Assembly (NCBI GenBank): GCA_963579135.1
Contig: CAUZFB010000007.1
Span: forward strand, 1 to 64,000
DNA: 64,000 nt
Direction: 5' to 3'
DNA from: CALGTL01 sp963579135
Lineage (GTDB): Bacteria > Chloroflexota > Dehalococcoidia > Lucifugimonadales > Australimonadaceae
Shown here: positions 33,404-41,913 of the stretch, in pieces
How positions within the stretch are numbered: position 1 is the stretch's first letter
How the letters are laid out: every line of letters starts with the position of its first letter
Program-made: the position numbers and the translations under genes
The notes under the pieces: generated by a model
Database searches by the model: none
Told to the model about the DNA's origin: nothing
What the model saw: only the letters and a program-made list of their open reading frames with translations

Positions 33404-34621
33404 ATGAAGAGCCCTGTACGTCTGTTAACTCTCATGGCGTTGTCCGTCACCGCCGCCGCCTTGCTTGCGGCTTGCGGCTCGGACCCGACGCCCACCCCAC
33501 GGCCCGCACCGACCAGCACTCCGGTCCCGCCAGCGACCGCGACGCCGACGGCGACGCTGGCCCCTGGCGTCCCGACCCCCACCCCACGGCCGGCGACACC
33601 GACGCCAGCGCCGACCCCAACACCTTCGTTCGACGGTGACACCTACTTCACCGACCAGACGATTAAGATGATTACCGGCACCAGCCCCGGTGGCGGATAC
33701 GACACGATGCTGCGCATCTTCGGTAAGATTGCACCCAAACACTTCCCAACGGTCAAGCGATTCGTCGTACAGAACATCCCTGGTGCAGGGCAGTTGCGCG
33801 GACTTCAGGAAGTTTTGAAATCTGACCCAGACGGCTTCACCGTCGGCCCGACTCACCAACGCTGGTTCATCCAGCAAGCCATTTACGGCAACGTGGAAGG
33901 CCTCGATTTCCACGGTCTTGAGATCGTTGGCTCGCCAACCTTCAGGCCCAATCCCTCGATGTTCTGCGCCGAGCGCAGCGTTGCGGCGTCCTGGCAGGAA
34001 GTACTGGACAAGGGGATTACGCTCACAACTGGCCAAACCGCCCCTGGTAATTCCCCTGGCGCTGAATTCGTGGAGCTTATCGGTGGCCCCATCAAGAACG
34101 TCTACGGCTACGGTGGTTCTGCTGAGGTCATGGCGGCATTCGACCGCAACGAAATCAATGCTGTGTGGAGCTGCGGCCCCGAGCTGGCCGGTCGCCTCTT
34201 CCCGGAATGGATCGAAGAAAGCCGCCTCGCCCCCTTGTTCTGGTGGGAGCAGCAGCATTCCGATGAGTGGATGGCCCAACTGGGCTCTAGCAACGCTGAA
34301 GTTCCCCACATCTTTGACATCGGTGGAGTGGAGTGGTCGGACGTTAACAAGCAGGCCCTGTCCAGCTGGATCAACATCGCCACCATCTCCCGCACGTTCC
34401 TGCTGCCCCCCGGCACTGACCCGAACGTCGCGGACTACTGGCGTGCAAAGTTCAAGGCTACCGTCGAGGACCCCGAGTTCATCGAGGCAGCAGGCGTTGC
34501 CGGGTACTCTGAGGAGTACGGTTACGCGGGCGGCCCCGAGATCAAGGCATCCCTCCTCGCGCTCGGCAGCCTGCCAGCCGAGATCAAGGAGATTCTTAAG
34601 GGCATCGCACCTTCGCAATAG
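33404..34621 (+). CDS. TctC/Bug-family tricarboxylate-type solute-binding lipoprotein
   Basis: This secreted lipoprotein has 405 residues. The signal peptide ends in lipobox LLAAC (Cys24). Residues about 28-75 form a Pro/Thr linker like that of the protease at 9.6 kb. The rest resembles TctC (Bug) binding proteins: ITGTSPGGGYDTMLRIFGKIAPKHFP (residues about 88-113; the usual form is PPGGGxDxxAR), VQNIPGAGQLRGL, and GSAEVMAAFDRNEINAVWS. Such proteins capture carboxylates for tripartite TctABC transporters. No tctA or tctB gene is adjacent. GGAGGAACC precedes the ATG at 33404, and a strong terminator follows. Confidence 0.85.
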   Translation: MKSPVRLLTLMALSVTAAALLAACGSDPTPTPRPAPTSTPVPPATATPTATLAPGVPTPTPRPATPTPAPTPTPSFDGDTYFTDQTIKMITGTSPGGGYDTMLRIFGKIAPKHFPTVKRFVVQNIPGAGQLRGLQEVLKSDPDGFTVGPTHQRWFIQQAIYGNVEGLDFHGLEIVGSPTFRPNPSMFCAERSVAASWQEVLDKGITLTTGQTAPGNSPGAEFVELIGGPIKNVYGYGGSAEVMAAFDRNEINAVWSCGPELAGRLFPEWIEESRLAPLFWWEQQHSDEWMAQLGSSNAEVPHIFDIGGVEWSDVNKQALSSWINIATISRTFLLPPGTDPNVADYWRAKFKATVEDPEFIEAAGVAGYSEEYGYAGGPEIKASLLALGSLPAEIKEILKGIAPSQ

Positions 34622-34647
34622 CCCCTGACTGACTCGAAACAGTAACG

Positions 34648-34681
34648 AAGAGGCCCGCCAAATTTGGCGGGCCTCTTTGCG
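34648..34681 (+). terminator. Rho-independent terminator of the TctC-type gene
   Basis: A perfect 13-bp stem (34648-34660 with 34665-34677) with loop AATT and a short TTG tail lies 26 bp after the stop codon. It could also act for the convergent hydrolase gene. Confidence 0.88.
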
Positions 34682-34735
34682 TTTACCTATCGTTTGCCGA
34701 CGTCGTAAGGTTTGAAAGGGCAAAACAGCGGTGAT

Positions 34736-35593
34736 CTATGGCTTGAGCAGCCGCTCGGCAACCCAATCAACAATCGTCGGGATCGTGGAGTCGTCCTCCT
34801 CGTGGGCGTTGTGGCCAACGCCAGGCAGGAAGATCGCACGACAACGCGGGCCTGCTCGCCGGGCGAACTCAAGTGACGCGTGGGGGTCGGTCACGGGATC
34901 GGCCTCGCCGTGGATCAGCAGCGCTGGCGTTCTCAGGAGACCTGCATGGCGTTCCGCCCAGATTCCCGCTTGCCGCGTCCGCATCAGCAATCGCAACGAA
35001 ATCAAGTTGTGAAACAGCTCCGCGTTTCGCCGCAGGCCCACCTCCTCAAGGATCTCTTCACGATCGTTACTCGTGGAGAACGTCAAAGTTGGCCAAATCG
35101 GCTCCAGGATCGTTCCGAGCAACCGCTTGTACCACACTAAATCATTGGTGAGCCGCAACCACGGCCCGGTGGCAACAACACCAGCCACATCAGGTTGGCG
35201 CCGGATCGCATGGTTCAGAACCAGGTTGCCACCAAGGCTCTGCCCGTAGAGGAAGCGCGGAACGTCCGGGTGCCGTTCGGCGGCGCCCGCGAGCAGGGCG
35301 TCCACATCATCGAGCAGCGCTCCGTACGATGGGGTGTGCCCCCGCTGGCCGCCGGATCGTCCGTGGCCACGCTGGTCAATAGCGATCAAGGCGACGCACT
35401 GATCCGCGAGCGCCTTGGCTACCTCTTCGTATTGCCCGCCGTGCTCACCAAGCCCGTGGAACACACACACCACGCCGAGCACTGCTTCTTCTGGGCACCA
35501 CTCTCGTGCGAACAGGCCAAGCCCGTCCGCGGTCTCGATCTGAATGTCGGTCTCTTGCAAGCCATCATCCCCAGTCGCTAGTCGACCGATCAC
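34736..35593 (-). CDS. Alpha/beta hydrolase, lysophospholipase/monoacylglycerol-lipase-like
   Basis: This 285-residue serine hydrolase is of the S33 / PldB-like group. Motifs are FHGLGEHGGQY (oxyanion hole), AIDQRGHGRSGGQRG, nucleophile elbow YGQSLGGN with S119, the acid in HGEADPVTD and the His in GVGHNAHEE. It likely hydrolyses monoacylglycerols or related esters; no signal peptide was seen. The start codon appears to be GTG at 35593. It is divergent from the Rieske oxygenase at 35.7 kb across 122 bp. Confidence 0.9.
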   Translation of the reverse strand: MIGRLATGDDGLQETDIQIETADGLGLFAREWCPEEAVLGVVCVFHGLGEHGGQYEEVAKALADQCVALIAIDQRGHGRSGGQRGHTPSYGALLDDVDALLAGAAERHPDVPRFLYGQSLGGNLVLNHAIRRQPDVAGVVATGPWLRLTNDLVWYKRLLGTILEPIWPTLTFSTSNDREEILEEVGLRRNAELFHNLISLRLLMRTRQAGIWAERHAGLLRTPALLIHGEADPVTDPHASLEFARRAGPRCRAIFLPGVGHNAHEEDDSTIPTIVDWVAERLLKP

Positions 35594-35715
35594 TGGATGA
35601 AGTTTGCCACAGACGCCCGATCACGAGTACGTCAAACGGAGCGTCGACGACAGTTCGAATATCACAGGCAGACGTAGTACACTGCCGCCCACTCATACCG
35701 TGGAGGGAGAGCATC

Positions 35716-36984
35716 ATGCTTTCGACCGCTGACAATGAACTGATTACACGTGTCGGGCCAGGCACACCTATGGGCGACGTGCTACGCCGTTATTGGATGC
35801 CAATCCTGCTCGACTGGGAGCTTCCAGGGCCAGACTGCGACCCGGTTCGCGTCAAGATCCTTGGCGAGAACCTTGTCGCCTTCAAGGACACGGAGGGCCG
35901 CATCGGTTTGCTCGCGAACGAGTGCCCCCACCGCAGGGTGAGCTTGTACTTCGGCCGTAACGAGGAAGGCGGGCTTCGCTGCGTCTACCACGGTTGGAAG
36001 TTTGACGTGACCGGCCAATGCGTCGACCAGCCCAACGAGCCGGAATCCAGCCGCTTCGGCCAGAAGGTGAAGACGCCTGCTTACCAGACGGTCGTGCGAG
36101 GCAACGTCATCTGGGCGTTCCTAGGCCCGAAGGACCAAACGCCGCCCGCGCCAGACTTCGACTGGACGGCCGTTCCGGACACGCACCGAGGCGTGACCAA
36201 GATTTGGCAAGAGTGCAACTACGTACAGGCGCTGGAGGGCGGGATTGACACGTCGCACTCGTCGTTCCTGCACAACAACAACCTGTCGGACAAGACTCTC
36301 CTACGATCACGCTCAACGGCGCCAGTCATAGGCGTAGCGAACACTGATTACGGTTACACTTACAGCTCCGTTCGCCACCTCAGCCAGGAGGAGGGTGACT
36401 TCGTCCGGACCTACCATTACGTTATGCCGTTCCATCAGCTGCGCGCCAACCAGGTTGGCCGAAGCGGCGGCTACAACATGCCAAAGGTGGCGGGTCACTG
36501 CTGGGTGCCCATCGACGATGAAAACACGATGGTCTTCAACTGGACCTACACGTGGGGTGACGAACCGCTTAGCGAAGACGACCGCACGCTGAGGGGGACA
36601 GGAAATGAGCTCTACGTGGACATTGATGTGGAGAACCAGTTCCGCTCGTTCCGGACACGCGCCAACGACTACTTACTGGATCGCGATGCCCAACGCTCCG
36701 ATACCTTCAGCGGCATCTCAGGCGTCAACACGCAGGACCGCGCGCTCCAAGAGACGATGGGCATCATCGCCGATCGCTCCAAGGAACGATTGGGTACGTC
36801 AGACCGCGCGATCATCATGATGCGCAAGCTGCTGATCGAGGCGGTGAAGGTCGTCGCCGACGGCGGCACGCCCCGCGGGGCACGCGATGAGTACTACGGG
36901 GTACGGGCGATTGACGCAATCCTGCCTGCAGGCACGGGATGGGAGACGCTGAAGCCCAAGATGTACACGGTCGGCACCCACTAG
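35716..36984 (+). CDS. Rieske oxygenase of the phthalate 4,5-dioxygenase type, oxygenase component
   Basis: This oxygenase has 422 residues. Rieske ligands are C70/H72 and C89/H92 (ECPHRRVSLYFGR; RCVYHGWKFD). The mononuclear iron region reads EGGIDTSHSSFLHNNN, the form seen in phthalate and phenoxybenzoate dioxygenases, and differs from the NSLDPVHF form of the four other Rieske oxygenases here. The start at 35716 follows GGAGGGAGAG; the frame is open upstream, but that part is antisense to the hydrolase gene. It is followed by a terminator and, on the other strand, by a LigB-type extradiol dioxygenase, which fits a phthalate-to-protocatechuate-like route. That pathway link is inference. Confidence 0.92.
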   Translation: MLSTADNELITRVGPGTPMGDVLRRYWMPILLDWELPGPDCDPVRVKILGENLVAFKDTEGRIGLLANECPHRRVSLYFGRNEEGGLRCVYHGWKFDVTGQCVDQPNEPESSRFGQKVKTPAYQTVVRGNVIWAFLGPKDQTPPAPDFDWTAVPDTHRGVTKIWQECNYVQALEGGIDTSHSSFLHNNNLSDKTLLRSRSTAPVIGVANTDYGYTYSSVRHLSQEEGDFVRTYHYVMPFHQLRANQVGRSGGYNMPKVAGHCWVPIDDENTMVFNWTYTWGDEPLSEDDRTLRGTGNELYVDIDVENQFRSFRTRANDYLLDRDAQRSDTFSGISGVNTQDRALQETMGIIADRSKERLGTSDRAIIMMRKLLIEAVKVVADGGTPRGARDEYYGVRAIDAILPAGTGWETLKPKMYTVGTH

Positions 36985-37012
36985 CCGAACCGGCGCACAC
37001 CAAGACCGACAC

Positions 37013-37055
37013 AAAGGGCGCGGGGTTTCACCCCGCGCCCTTTCTTCTTCTTTTA
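37013..37055 (+). terminator. Rho-independent terminator of the phthalate-type Rieske gene
   Basis: A perfect 13-bp stem (37013-37025 with 37031-37043) with a 5-base loop is followed by a T-rich tail (CTTCTTCTTTTATTT). It starts 28 bp after the stop codon. Confidence 0.92.
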
Positions 37056-37103
37056 TTTGTTCAGACTAGCAGCGCTCTGGCCGTTTGCTGCGCCAGAGGG
37101 CCG

Positions 37104-38087
37104 CTAGTCCCAATAGGCGAAGGCCCACCCGCCACCGGTGCTTGCCGGGGAGCGGTAGCACGGGACGTACTCGACCAACTTCATGTTCTTGTCTTGGACC
37201 ATGGCGGACATGGTAATCCAGTTACGGATTTCCGAATTACCAGCATTGAGCAGTTCGGTCGGCAAGGTCTTGAGATGCTCGTGGTCTTTCTCGGCAAGGG
37301 CCTTGATCACACCACGGTCTAGATTCTCGTCTACGACGAAGTGGCTGAGTCCGCCTGAGGCGAGTACACAAACCTTGGCGTTGCTGTCCCAGGACTCGAT
37401 GGCACCACGCACTGATTCGCCGAAGTCGAAGCAGCGCTCGGGCAACGGCTGGTTGGGTGGATAGAACGTATTCTGGACGATGGGCACGATGGGCGTGGGC
37501 TTGCCGTCGAGGAGCCTGCGGCGAACGAAGCCAAAGGCGTGCCCCTCACCTCGCTCGTTGGGCAACACTTTGGAGTGGGCCACGTCAAACTTGTCGGCGA
37601 CGGCTGTCTTTATGATGTGCAGGCCGAGATCAGCCTGCGCAGGGAATTCGCGCTCGTCCTCGAACTCGTTACCCCATGCGGCGAGGGCGATGTCCGGGGG
37701 CATACGGCTGTGGTCGCGGTTCTTGTTCCAGATGGTCTCGCCCCAGTACACCAACATGGCGGGCATGTTGTCGTCATGGAAGAGTTCTTTTTGGTCGTCG
37801 CCAACGGCGACGATGACATCAGGATTGACCTCAGCGAGGATCCTGCCTAGCTCAGCGATCCCCCGCTGGTTGGCCTCGTGCTTAGCCATCCAAGCATCAG
37901 GCGTCAGCTCAGCCTCGATCTTGGGGTCGGTCATCTCGACAAGCTCGTCGTAGGTGTGGGGTTTGCCATCCCACGCCCACAATGAGCCATTCTTGAGATC
38001 TCGCTGCACATGCTGCGGCCAGATCTTCGGATTTGTGTTCAGCATCGGGCTGTGCGATGTTGCGATTCCTAGAGCGATTTCCGCCAT
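37104..38087 (-). CDS. Class III extradiol ring-cleavage dioxygenase (LigB-like catalytic subunit)
   Basis: This enzyme has 327 residues. LigB-family features are GIATSHSPML with metal ligand H12, IVAVGDDQKELFHDDNMPAM, and VLASGGLSHFVV with the conserved His. The expected reaction is Fe(II)-dependent extradiol cleavage of protocatechuate or a related catechol. The C terminus (EYVPCYRSPASTGGGWAFAY, about residues 307-326) resembles the alpha-subunit-like end of some fused members, but no separate small LigA gene is adjacent. The start at 38087 follows AAGGAC; the frame upstream adds 20 residues outside the fold. It is convergent with the phthalate-type Rieske gene and 69 bp downstream of an MFS gene. 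Confidence 0.88.
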   Translation of the reverse strand: MAEIALGIATSHSPMLNTNPKIWPQHVQRDLKNGSLWAWDGKPHTYDELVEMTDPKIEAELTPDAWMAKHEANQRGIAELGRILAEVNPDVIVAVGDDQKELFHDDNMPAMLVYWGETIWNKNRDHSRMPPDIALAAWGNEFEDEREFPAQADLGLHIIKTAVADKFDVAHSKVLPNERGEGHAFGFVRRRLLDGKPTPIVPIVQNTFYPPNQPLPERCFDFGESVRGAIESWDSNAKVCVLASGGLSHFVVDENLDRGVIKALAEKDHEHLKTLPTELLNAGNSEIRNWITMSAMVQDKNMKLVEYVPCYRSPASTGGGWAFAYWD

Positions 38088-38156
38088 GTCTGTCCTTCTC
38101 TCCAACCGGGTCGGCCCATACTTAGGTTCAGGGTGCGAGCCTAGCACATCGTCTGG

Positions 38157-39467
38157 CTACGGGCTCATGGAAATAACTGCGGACGGAGGGCTTTTGAGGG
38201 GAGTGGCCAGCAGGAAGGCCAGGAACGAGACCACGAACACTCCGGCGAAGAAGTAGAACGCCAGGTCGAACTCTCCACGAGTGTCTCGGAAGTAGGCGGC
38301 GAGGAGCGGACCAAGCGGGTTGACGATCGCCATGATGGGTGCCGCGAAGCCCCTGATGGAGCCGAAGTTTCGCCTGCCGAAGTAGTTGGCGAACAACATT
38401 CTGCTCACGACCGTCCAAGCTCCGATGGCGATGCCGTACGTAAACCCGAACAACGCCGCTATGGCGAACGAGTCAGCGACCGCAATGAGGAGCATGGCGC
38501 CCGCGAGCATGGAGGTGGCGACGAGTCCTATCGTGCGGACATGGAATCGCTCCATGGCGAAGCCCCACGGCAGCACGGTGAGCATGGACGCACCGGCGAA
38601 GATCGTGGTAATCGTGCCCGCTTGCAGGAGGGATAGACCACGGTCCTGCAGGTGCGCGGCGGCATGGAGGTTGGTCGCGTTCAGACAGAGCACTACCCCA
38701 CCTTGGGCAAGGATCAGCAGCCAGAGCGCGCGTGTCCTCTTGGCCTGGCTAAGGGTCCAGGACGATTCAACCAGCTCCGCCGCTTGCTCCGCCCCACGAC
38801 CGTCGTCGGGCGGAGCCGTGGCGCCGTCAGGCAACAGGCCGTAGTCCTCAGGCCTGCGGCGGTAGAGCGCCGCGCTGGGCAACACTTGGAGCAGCACAAC
38901 CACCACTGCGAGCACAATCCATGCCTCACGCCAACTGGTGAGCGCCATGATGCCCACCAGCGGTAGTGGCATGATGAACTGTCCGCCCCGTTGGCCAATG
39001 CCGAGCAGGCCGACGACGCGTCCACGCTTACGCACGAACCAGGAGGCAAGGCCGACCAACGTCGCAAGCTGGGCGCCGGAGGCTGCCGTGGCACGCGCGA
39101 TGCCGAACAACACCCACCAGTGCCAAGGCTCGTTCATCTCCGCGATCCCGACCATGGCCATCGCGATGATGATCCCCGCGACCACTGAGACCAACCGAGG
39201 GCCGCGGCTGTCGAGCACTCGGCCTACGATGGACGAGAGGAAGCCGCCCGCGACGGAACCAATGACGAAAGCGATGGAGATGTCGGTCGCCGACCAGCCG
39301 AGGTCGTCGCGCATGGGTTGATTGAAGACGCCAACTATGGGGCCCTGGGTCGGCACCATCGCGAACGAGGAGAAAGCGCCCGCCGACAGCACGGCCCAGC
39401 CATAGTAGGTGTTTCGGAACGGCCAGAAACGAGAGATTCGAGGTTGTGAGGTGTTGGGTGATGACAT
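38157..39467 (-). CDS. MFS transporter (monocarboxylate/oxalate-formate antiporter-like)
   Basis: This membrane transporter has about 436 residues and 12 predicted hydrophobic segments. It opens with FRNTYYGWAVLSAGAFSSFA, the form common in monocarboxylate-porter-like MFS proteins, and loop 2 reads GRVLDSRGPR. It probably takes up an organic acid used by the adjacent extradiol pathway. The start at 39467 is preferred over the ATG at 39491, but neither has a strong ribosome site. Confidence 0.88.
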   Translation of the reverse strand: MSSPNTSQPRISRFWPFRNTYYGWAVLSAGAFSSFAMVPTQGPIVGVFNQPMRDDLGWSATDISIAFVIGSVAGGFLSSIVGRVLDSRGPRLVSVVAGIIIAMAMVGIAEMNEPWHWWVLFGIARATAASGAQLATLVGLASWFVRKRGRVVGLLGIGQRGGQFIMPLPLVGIMALTSWREAWIVLAVVVVLLQVLPSAALYRRRPEDYGLLPDGATAPPDDGRGAEQAAELVESSWTLSQAKRTRALWLLILAQGGVVLCLNATNLHAAAHLQDRGLSLLQAGTITTIFAGASMLTVLPWGFAMERFHVRTIGLVATSMLAGAMLLIAVADSFAIAALFGFTYGIAIGAWTVVSRMLFANYFGRRNFGSIRGFAAPIMAIVNPLGPLLAAYFRDTRGEFDLAFYFFAGVFVVSFLAFLLATPLKSPPSAVISMSP

Positions 39468-39514
39468 GCGGGCCGCTCTGGGCCATCGCACGATATCACG
39501 TTTACGAGCGGAAG

Positions 39515-39760
39515 CTAGCGGACGGTTTCGTGGCCGCCCTCCACGCCGCGCTGAGCGAGGACCAGATGCCAGAGTTCCGTGGTGTTAATCTCCGGGAGCC
39601 CTGCGCTAATCAGCCCAGTGAGCACCGCGCCCAGCCCGCACAGCGAGAGCCCCACGCACCTGTCGCCGATAACGTAGGTGTATTCCTGGCCGTCACGATT
39701 GCGGGTGACCGTGGCAGGTGCGCCGTTGGTGGCGAACGCCGGGGTAGCACTCTGCCGCAT
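39515..39760 (-). CDS. Doubtful small hypothetical protein
   Basis: A possible 81-residue protein starts at an ATG at 39760. It contains RNRDGQEYTYVIGDRCVGLSLCGLGAVLTGLISAG, a mildly hydrophobic segment (split at about residues 20-54). The frame is open up to 39931, but that part is low-complexity and crosses a run of nine G. I recognise no family. It could be a real small protein or debris in the gap between the MFS gene and the lysine-rich ORF. Confidence 0.25.
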   Translation of the reverse strand: MRQSATPAFATNGAPATVTRNRDGQEYTYVIGDRCVGLSLCGLGAVLTGLISAGLPEINTTELWHLVLAQRGVEGGHETVR

Positions 39761-39968
39761 ACAGAGCGACGACCGCAGGAAAGTCAGCGCCAGGGAGGCA
39801 CCATAGTGCCGCCGAAAATGAGATGTTGCGTGCCGGAGAACTCGGAGTCGCTGGCTCAACAGGGGAGCGTTAGCCCCCAGAGATGTAGACGAGCTACGTC
39901 CTCGCACGAGGGGGGGGGCGCCGGGCCGCATTGCAAGCGCGGGGACCTGATGACCGCGGGCTGGAGGG

Positions 39969-40079
39969 CTATTCGCTGCCCTTGGTGCCCTTCTTCGCTT
40001 GCTTCGCCGCGCGCTTCTCCTTGAGGGATTTCGTCGCGGTGGTCTTCGTTGCCTTTTTCGAGTCTTGGCTTTTGGCCAT
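39969..40079 (-). CDS. Lysine-rich 36-residue protein
   Basis: A short frame encodes a very basic protein starting MAKSQDSKKATK and ending KKGTKGSE. Of 36 residues 11 are Lys and 5 are Thr; there is no aromatic residue and no cysteine, so it is probably unstructured. A GGAG lies about 9 bases before the ATG. I recall similar tiny MAKSxDSKK proteins in several bacteria, but I cannot verify a family. It might bind nucleic acid or act as a ribosome-associated or charge-neutralising peptide. It lies in an 800-bp gap with no other firm gene. Confidence 0.6.
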   Translation of the reverse strand: MAKSQDSKKATKTTATKSLKEKRAAKQAKKGTKGSE

Positions 40080-40296
40080 GGTGGGCGCTCCGTTGGGGTC
40101 GTTTGCTTAATTATATGGTTCGCGCACGGCGTGTGGCATAGGAACGGAGTGCGAGGTTGGACCGATGGGGTGCGCGGGGTTGGGCCGGGGGAGAGCAGGC
40201 GTCAGCGGCCCGCGAGGACTGGCCCACGAGGGTACCAGGGTTTAGCAGTCGCGAACCGCGCGCCCGCACGGCATAGCTGCGGCCCGTCCCCGCGCC

Positions 40297-41433
40297 TTAC
40301 GTCGGTTGCCAGAGGCGGGGAATGAACTCGGCCATTTGCGACTGAGCTCCAACCTTGCCGAGGGTATCAACGAACCAGTCGTGGATGAGAGGGGCTTCGT
40401 CTTCGTACTCTATCTGGGTGCCGCCCTGCTTGACGCTGACGTCCATCTCACCTTCCATGGCGGCCCCAAGGCTGAAGCGGAACTGCTGACTGTTCCACCT
40501 AAACGCCAGGTAGCGGGCAGGCTCGTTTCCGCCGTTGAAGTGCTGGTGGAACCAGTTGTTGGGCGGCACCACCATCGCTCCGACTCCCCAGTCGACGCGC
40601 TCCATGCGGTCGTCGGTGCCACCATCCTCTGGCCAAAGCAACGAGTAACCAACGCCGCTGATGATTATGACGTGCGCGCCAGGACCATGACGGTGGGCCT
40701 TCTTGTACGTGCCCACGGGGAATTGCGATACGTGAGCCGCTTGCGTATTGCTCGCGAGCTCGAAGTTGACGGTCGCACCGCCAGCGCCACGCTCTTTCCA
40801 CTCGTACGTGATGAACGTCTCGATGTCAGGGATGAAGTTAGTCTCCCAGGCGTACGTGCGGCCGGCATAGCCCAGGTACATCTTCCCTTCGCCTTGGTAC
40901 TGCTTCGCCCCGCCGACCCGGTCCTCAAACACGAAAGGGTTCGCGAATACGAAGTCGTCGTTGTGAAAGTAGTTCATGACCAGCGGCGCTGTGGTCACGG
41001 CGACGAACCGGGCGGGCTCCGAGCCGCTGCCGTTCATGTGTTGGTGCCAGGTGTTGATGGGGATCGAGAAGACGCTGCCCTTCTTCCACTCGAAACTCGT
41101 CCTGCTGTTGGGGTCGTCGCCAACGAGGGTGGCACCCCGGCCTTCGAGCACATAGATGTTCTTCTCGAACAGGTGGCGCTCGGGGGTCATTTTTTTACCA
41201 GGCTCGATTTCTGCAACGTACGAATCGTTAGTTTCGCCCGTGCCGTCGAGGTTGATGTACGTTCCCAGGCAATCGAGTCGCGCCCACGGCTTTACCTCGA
41301 CCTGCCGCAGGTCTTGCACCGCAAAGCCACGGATGATGGGAATACCCTCGCGCGATTGAAACGCTTCGTAGGCACTGACGCGTACGAGCCGCTCGTGGTC
41401 GGGTTGGGTTTCGGGTTTCAATGATGTGGACAT
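40297..41433 (-). CDS. Two-domain cupin protein (possible dioxygenase)
   Basis: This bicupin has 378 residues. The first cupin includes KKMTPERHLFEKNIYVLEGRG and, later, TWHQHMNGS. The second includes KKAHRHGPGAHVIIISGVG and WFHQHFNGGNEPARY. Both repeats have the His-rich metal-binding pattern and share the H-Q-H-x-N-G-x-x-x-E-P-A-R-x element, so it is an internally duplicated cupin. The start at 41433 follows AGGGGGG. It lies 108 bp downstream of the Rieske ferredoxin of module copy 2 and may belong with it. It could be a ring-cleaving dioxygenase, but it is not clearly of the gentisate type. Confidence 0.8.
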   Translation of the reverse strand: MSTSLKPETQPDHERLVRVSAYEAFQSREGIPIIRGFAVQDLRQVEVKPWARLDCLGTYINLDGTGETNDSYVAEIEPGKKMTPERHLFEKNIYVLEGRGATLVGDDPNSRTSFEWKKGSVFSIPINTWHQHMNGSGSEPARFVAVTTAPLVMNYFHNDDFVFANPFVFEDRVGGAKQYQGEGKMYLGYAGRTYAWETNFIPDIETFITYEWKERGAGGATVNFELASNTQAAHVSQFPVGTYKKAHRHGPGAHVIIISGVGYSLLWPEDGGTDDRMERVDWGVGAMVVPPNNWFHQHFNGGNEPARYLAFRWNSQQFRFSLGAAMEGEMDVSVKQGGTQIEYEDEAPLIHDWFVDTLGKVGAQSQMAEFIPRLWQPT

Positions 41434-41541
41434 GTGCCCCCCTTGGACCTCTGCGTCACTGCCAATAAGCGAATGCTGTGCGCGTTCGCGCACACTCTAC
41501 CGCCAAACCCACGCCCCGGCTATAGGTGTCGGCGATCATCA

Positions 41542-41880
41542 CTAGCGGCCCTTGGTGTTGGAGAGTTGCATGAGCAACAGGTCGTCGCCGTCGACGGCGA
41601 CGGCGTAGACGGCGATAGACATCGTGAATTGGTTGATGCACTGGCCTATGGCCAGGTCGAAGATGTAGCCGTGCACGGGGCATTTGATGTTCTTGCCGTA
41701 CATCATGCCCTCGCCCATGTCTCCCTCCTCGTGCGGGCACCAACGATCGACAGCGCGGTAGCCGTCGTCCTGCTTGAGGATGACGATCTCCTGGCCCTCC
41801 GCGACGGCGGTGGCGATGCCTGACTGGGAAAGTCCGTCGGGGAATGGGATTCGAACGGGCTGGTTGGTGCGCTCAAGCAT
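41542..41880 (-). CDS. Stand-alone Rieske [2Fe-2S] ferredoxin (copy 2)
   Basis: This 112-residue single-domain Rieske protein has ligands C48/H50 and C67/H70 (WCPHEEGD; KCPVHGY). It is closely similar to copy 1 at 4991-5311 over the whole length (GIAT, GQ.IVIL, GYRA.DRWCPHE.GD.GEG.M.GK.IKCP.HGYIF.LA.GQC.NQ), but the DNA is much richer in GC. It sits 33 bp downstream of the amidohydrolase copy 2, exactly as in copy 1. It is likely an electron donor for an oxygenase; partner unknown. Confidence 0.9.
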   Translation of the reverse strand: MLERTNQPVRIPFPDGLSQSGIATAVAEGQEIVILKQDDGYRAVDRWCPHEEGDMGEGMMYGKNIKCPVHGYIFDLAIGQCINQFTMSIAVYAVAVDGDDLLLMQLSNTKGR

Positions 41881-41913
41881 GCGGCGAAAACACGTCTCGT
41901 TGAAGATTGGGGC

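Noticed and set aside
33425..34723. Long minus-strand open frame of 432 codons
   Set aside because: It is antisense to the TctC-type lipoprotein, which has a signal peptide, family motifs, ribosome site and terminator. The antisense product has no family features.
39892..39931. Nine-G run as a phase-variable tract
   Set aside because: It lies upstream of a doubtful reading frame with no firm gene to switch, and no repeat variation can be assessed from one sequence.
40306..41424. Plus-strand open frame of 372 codons
   Set aside because: It is antisense to the bicupin over almost its full length; high GC creates such frames throughout the window.
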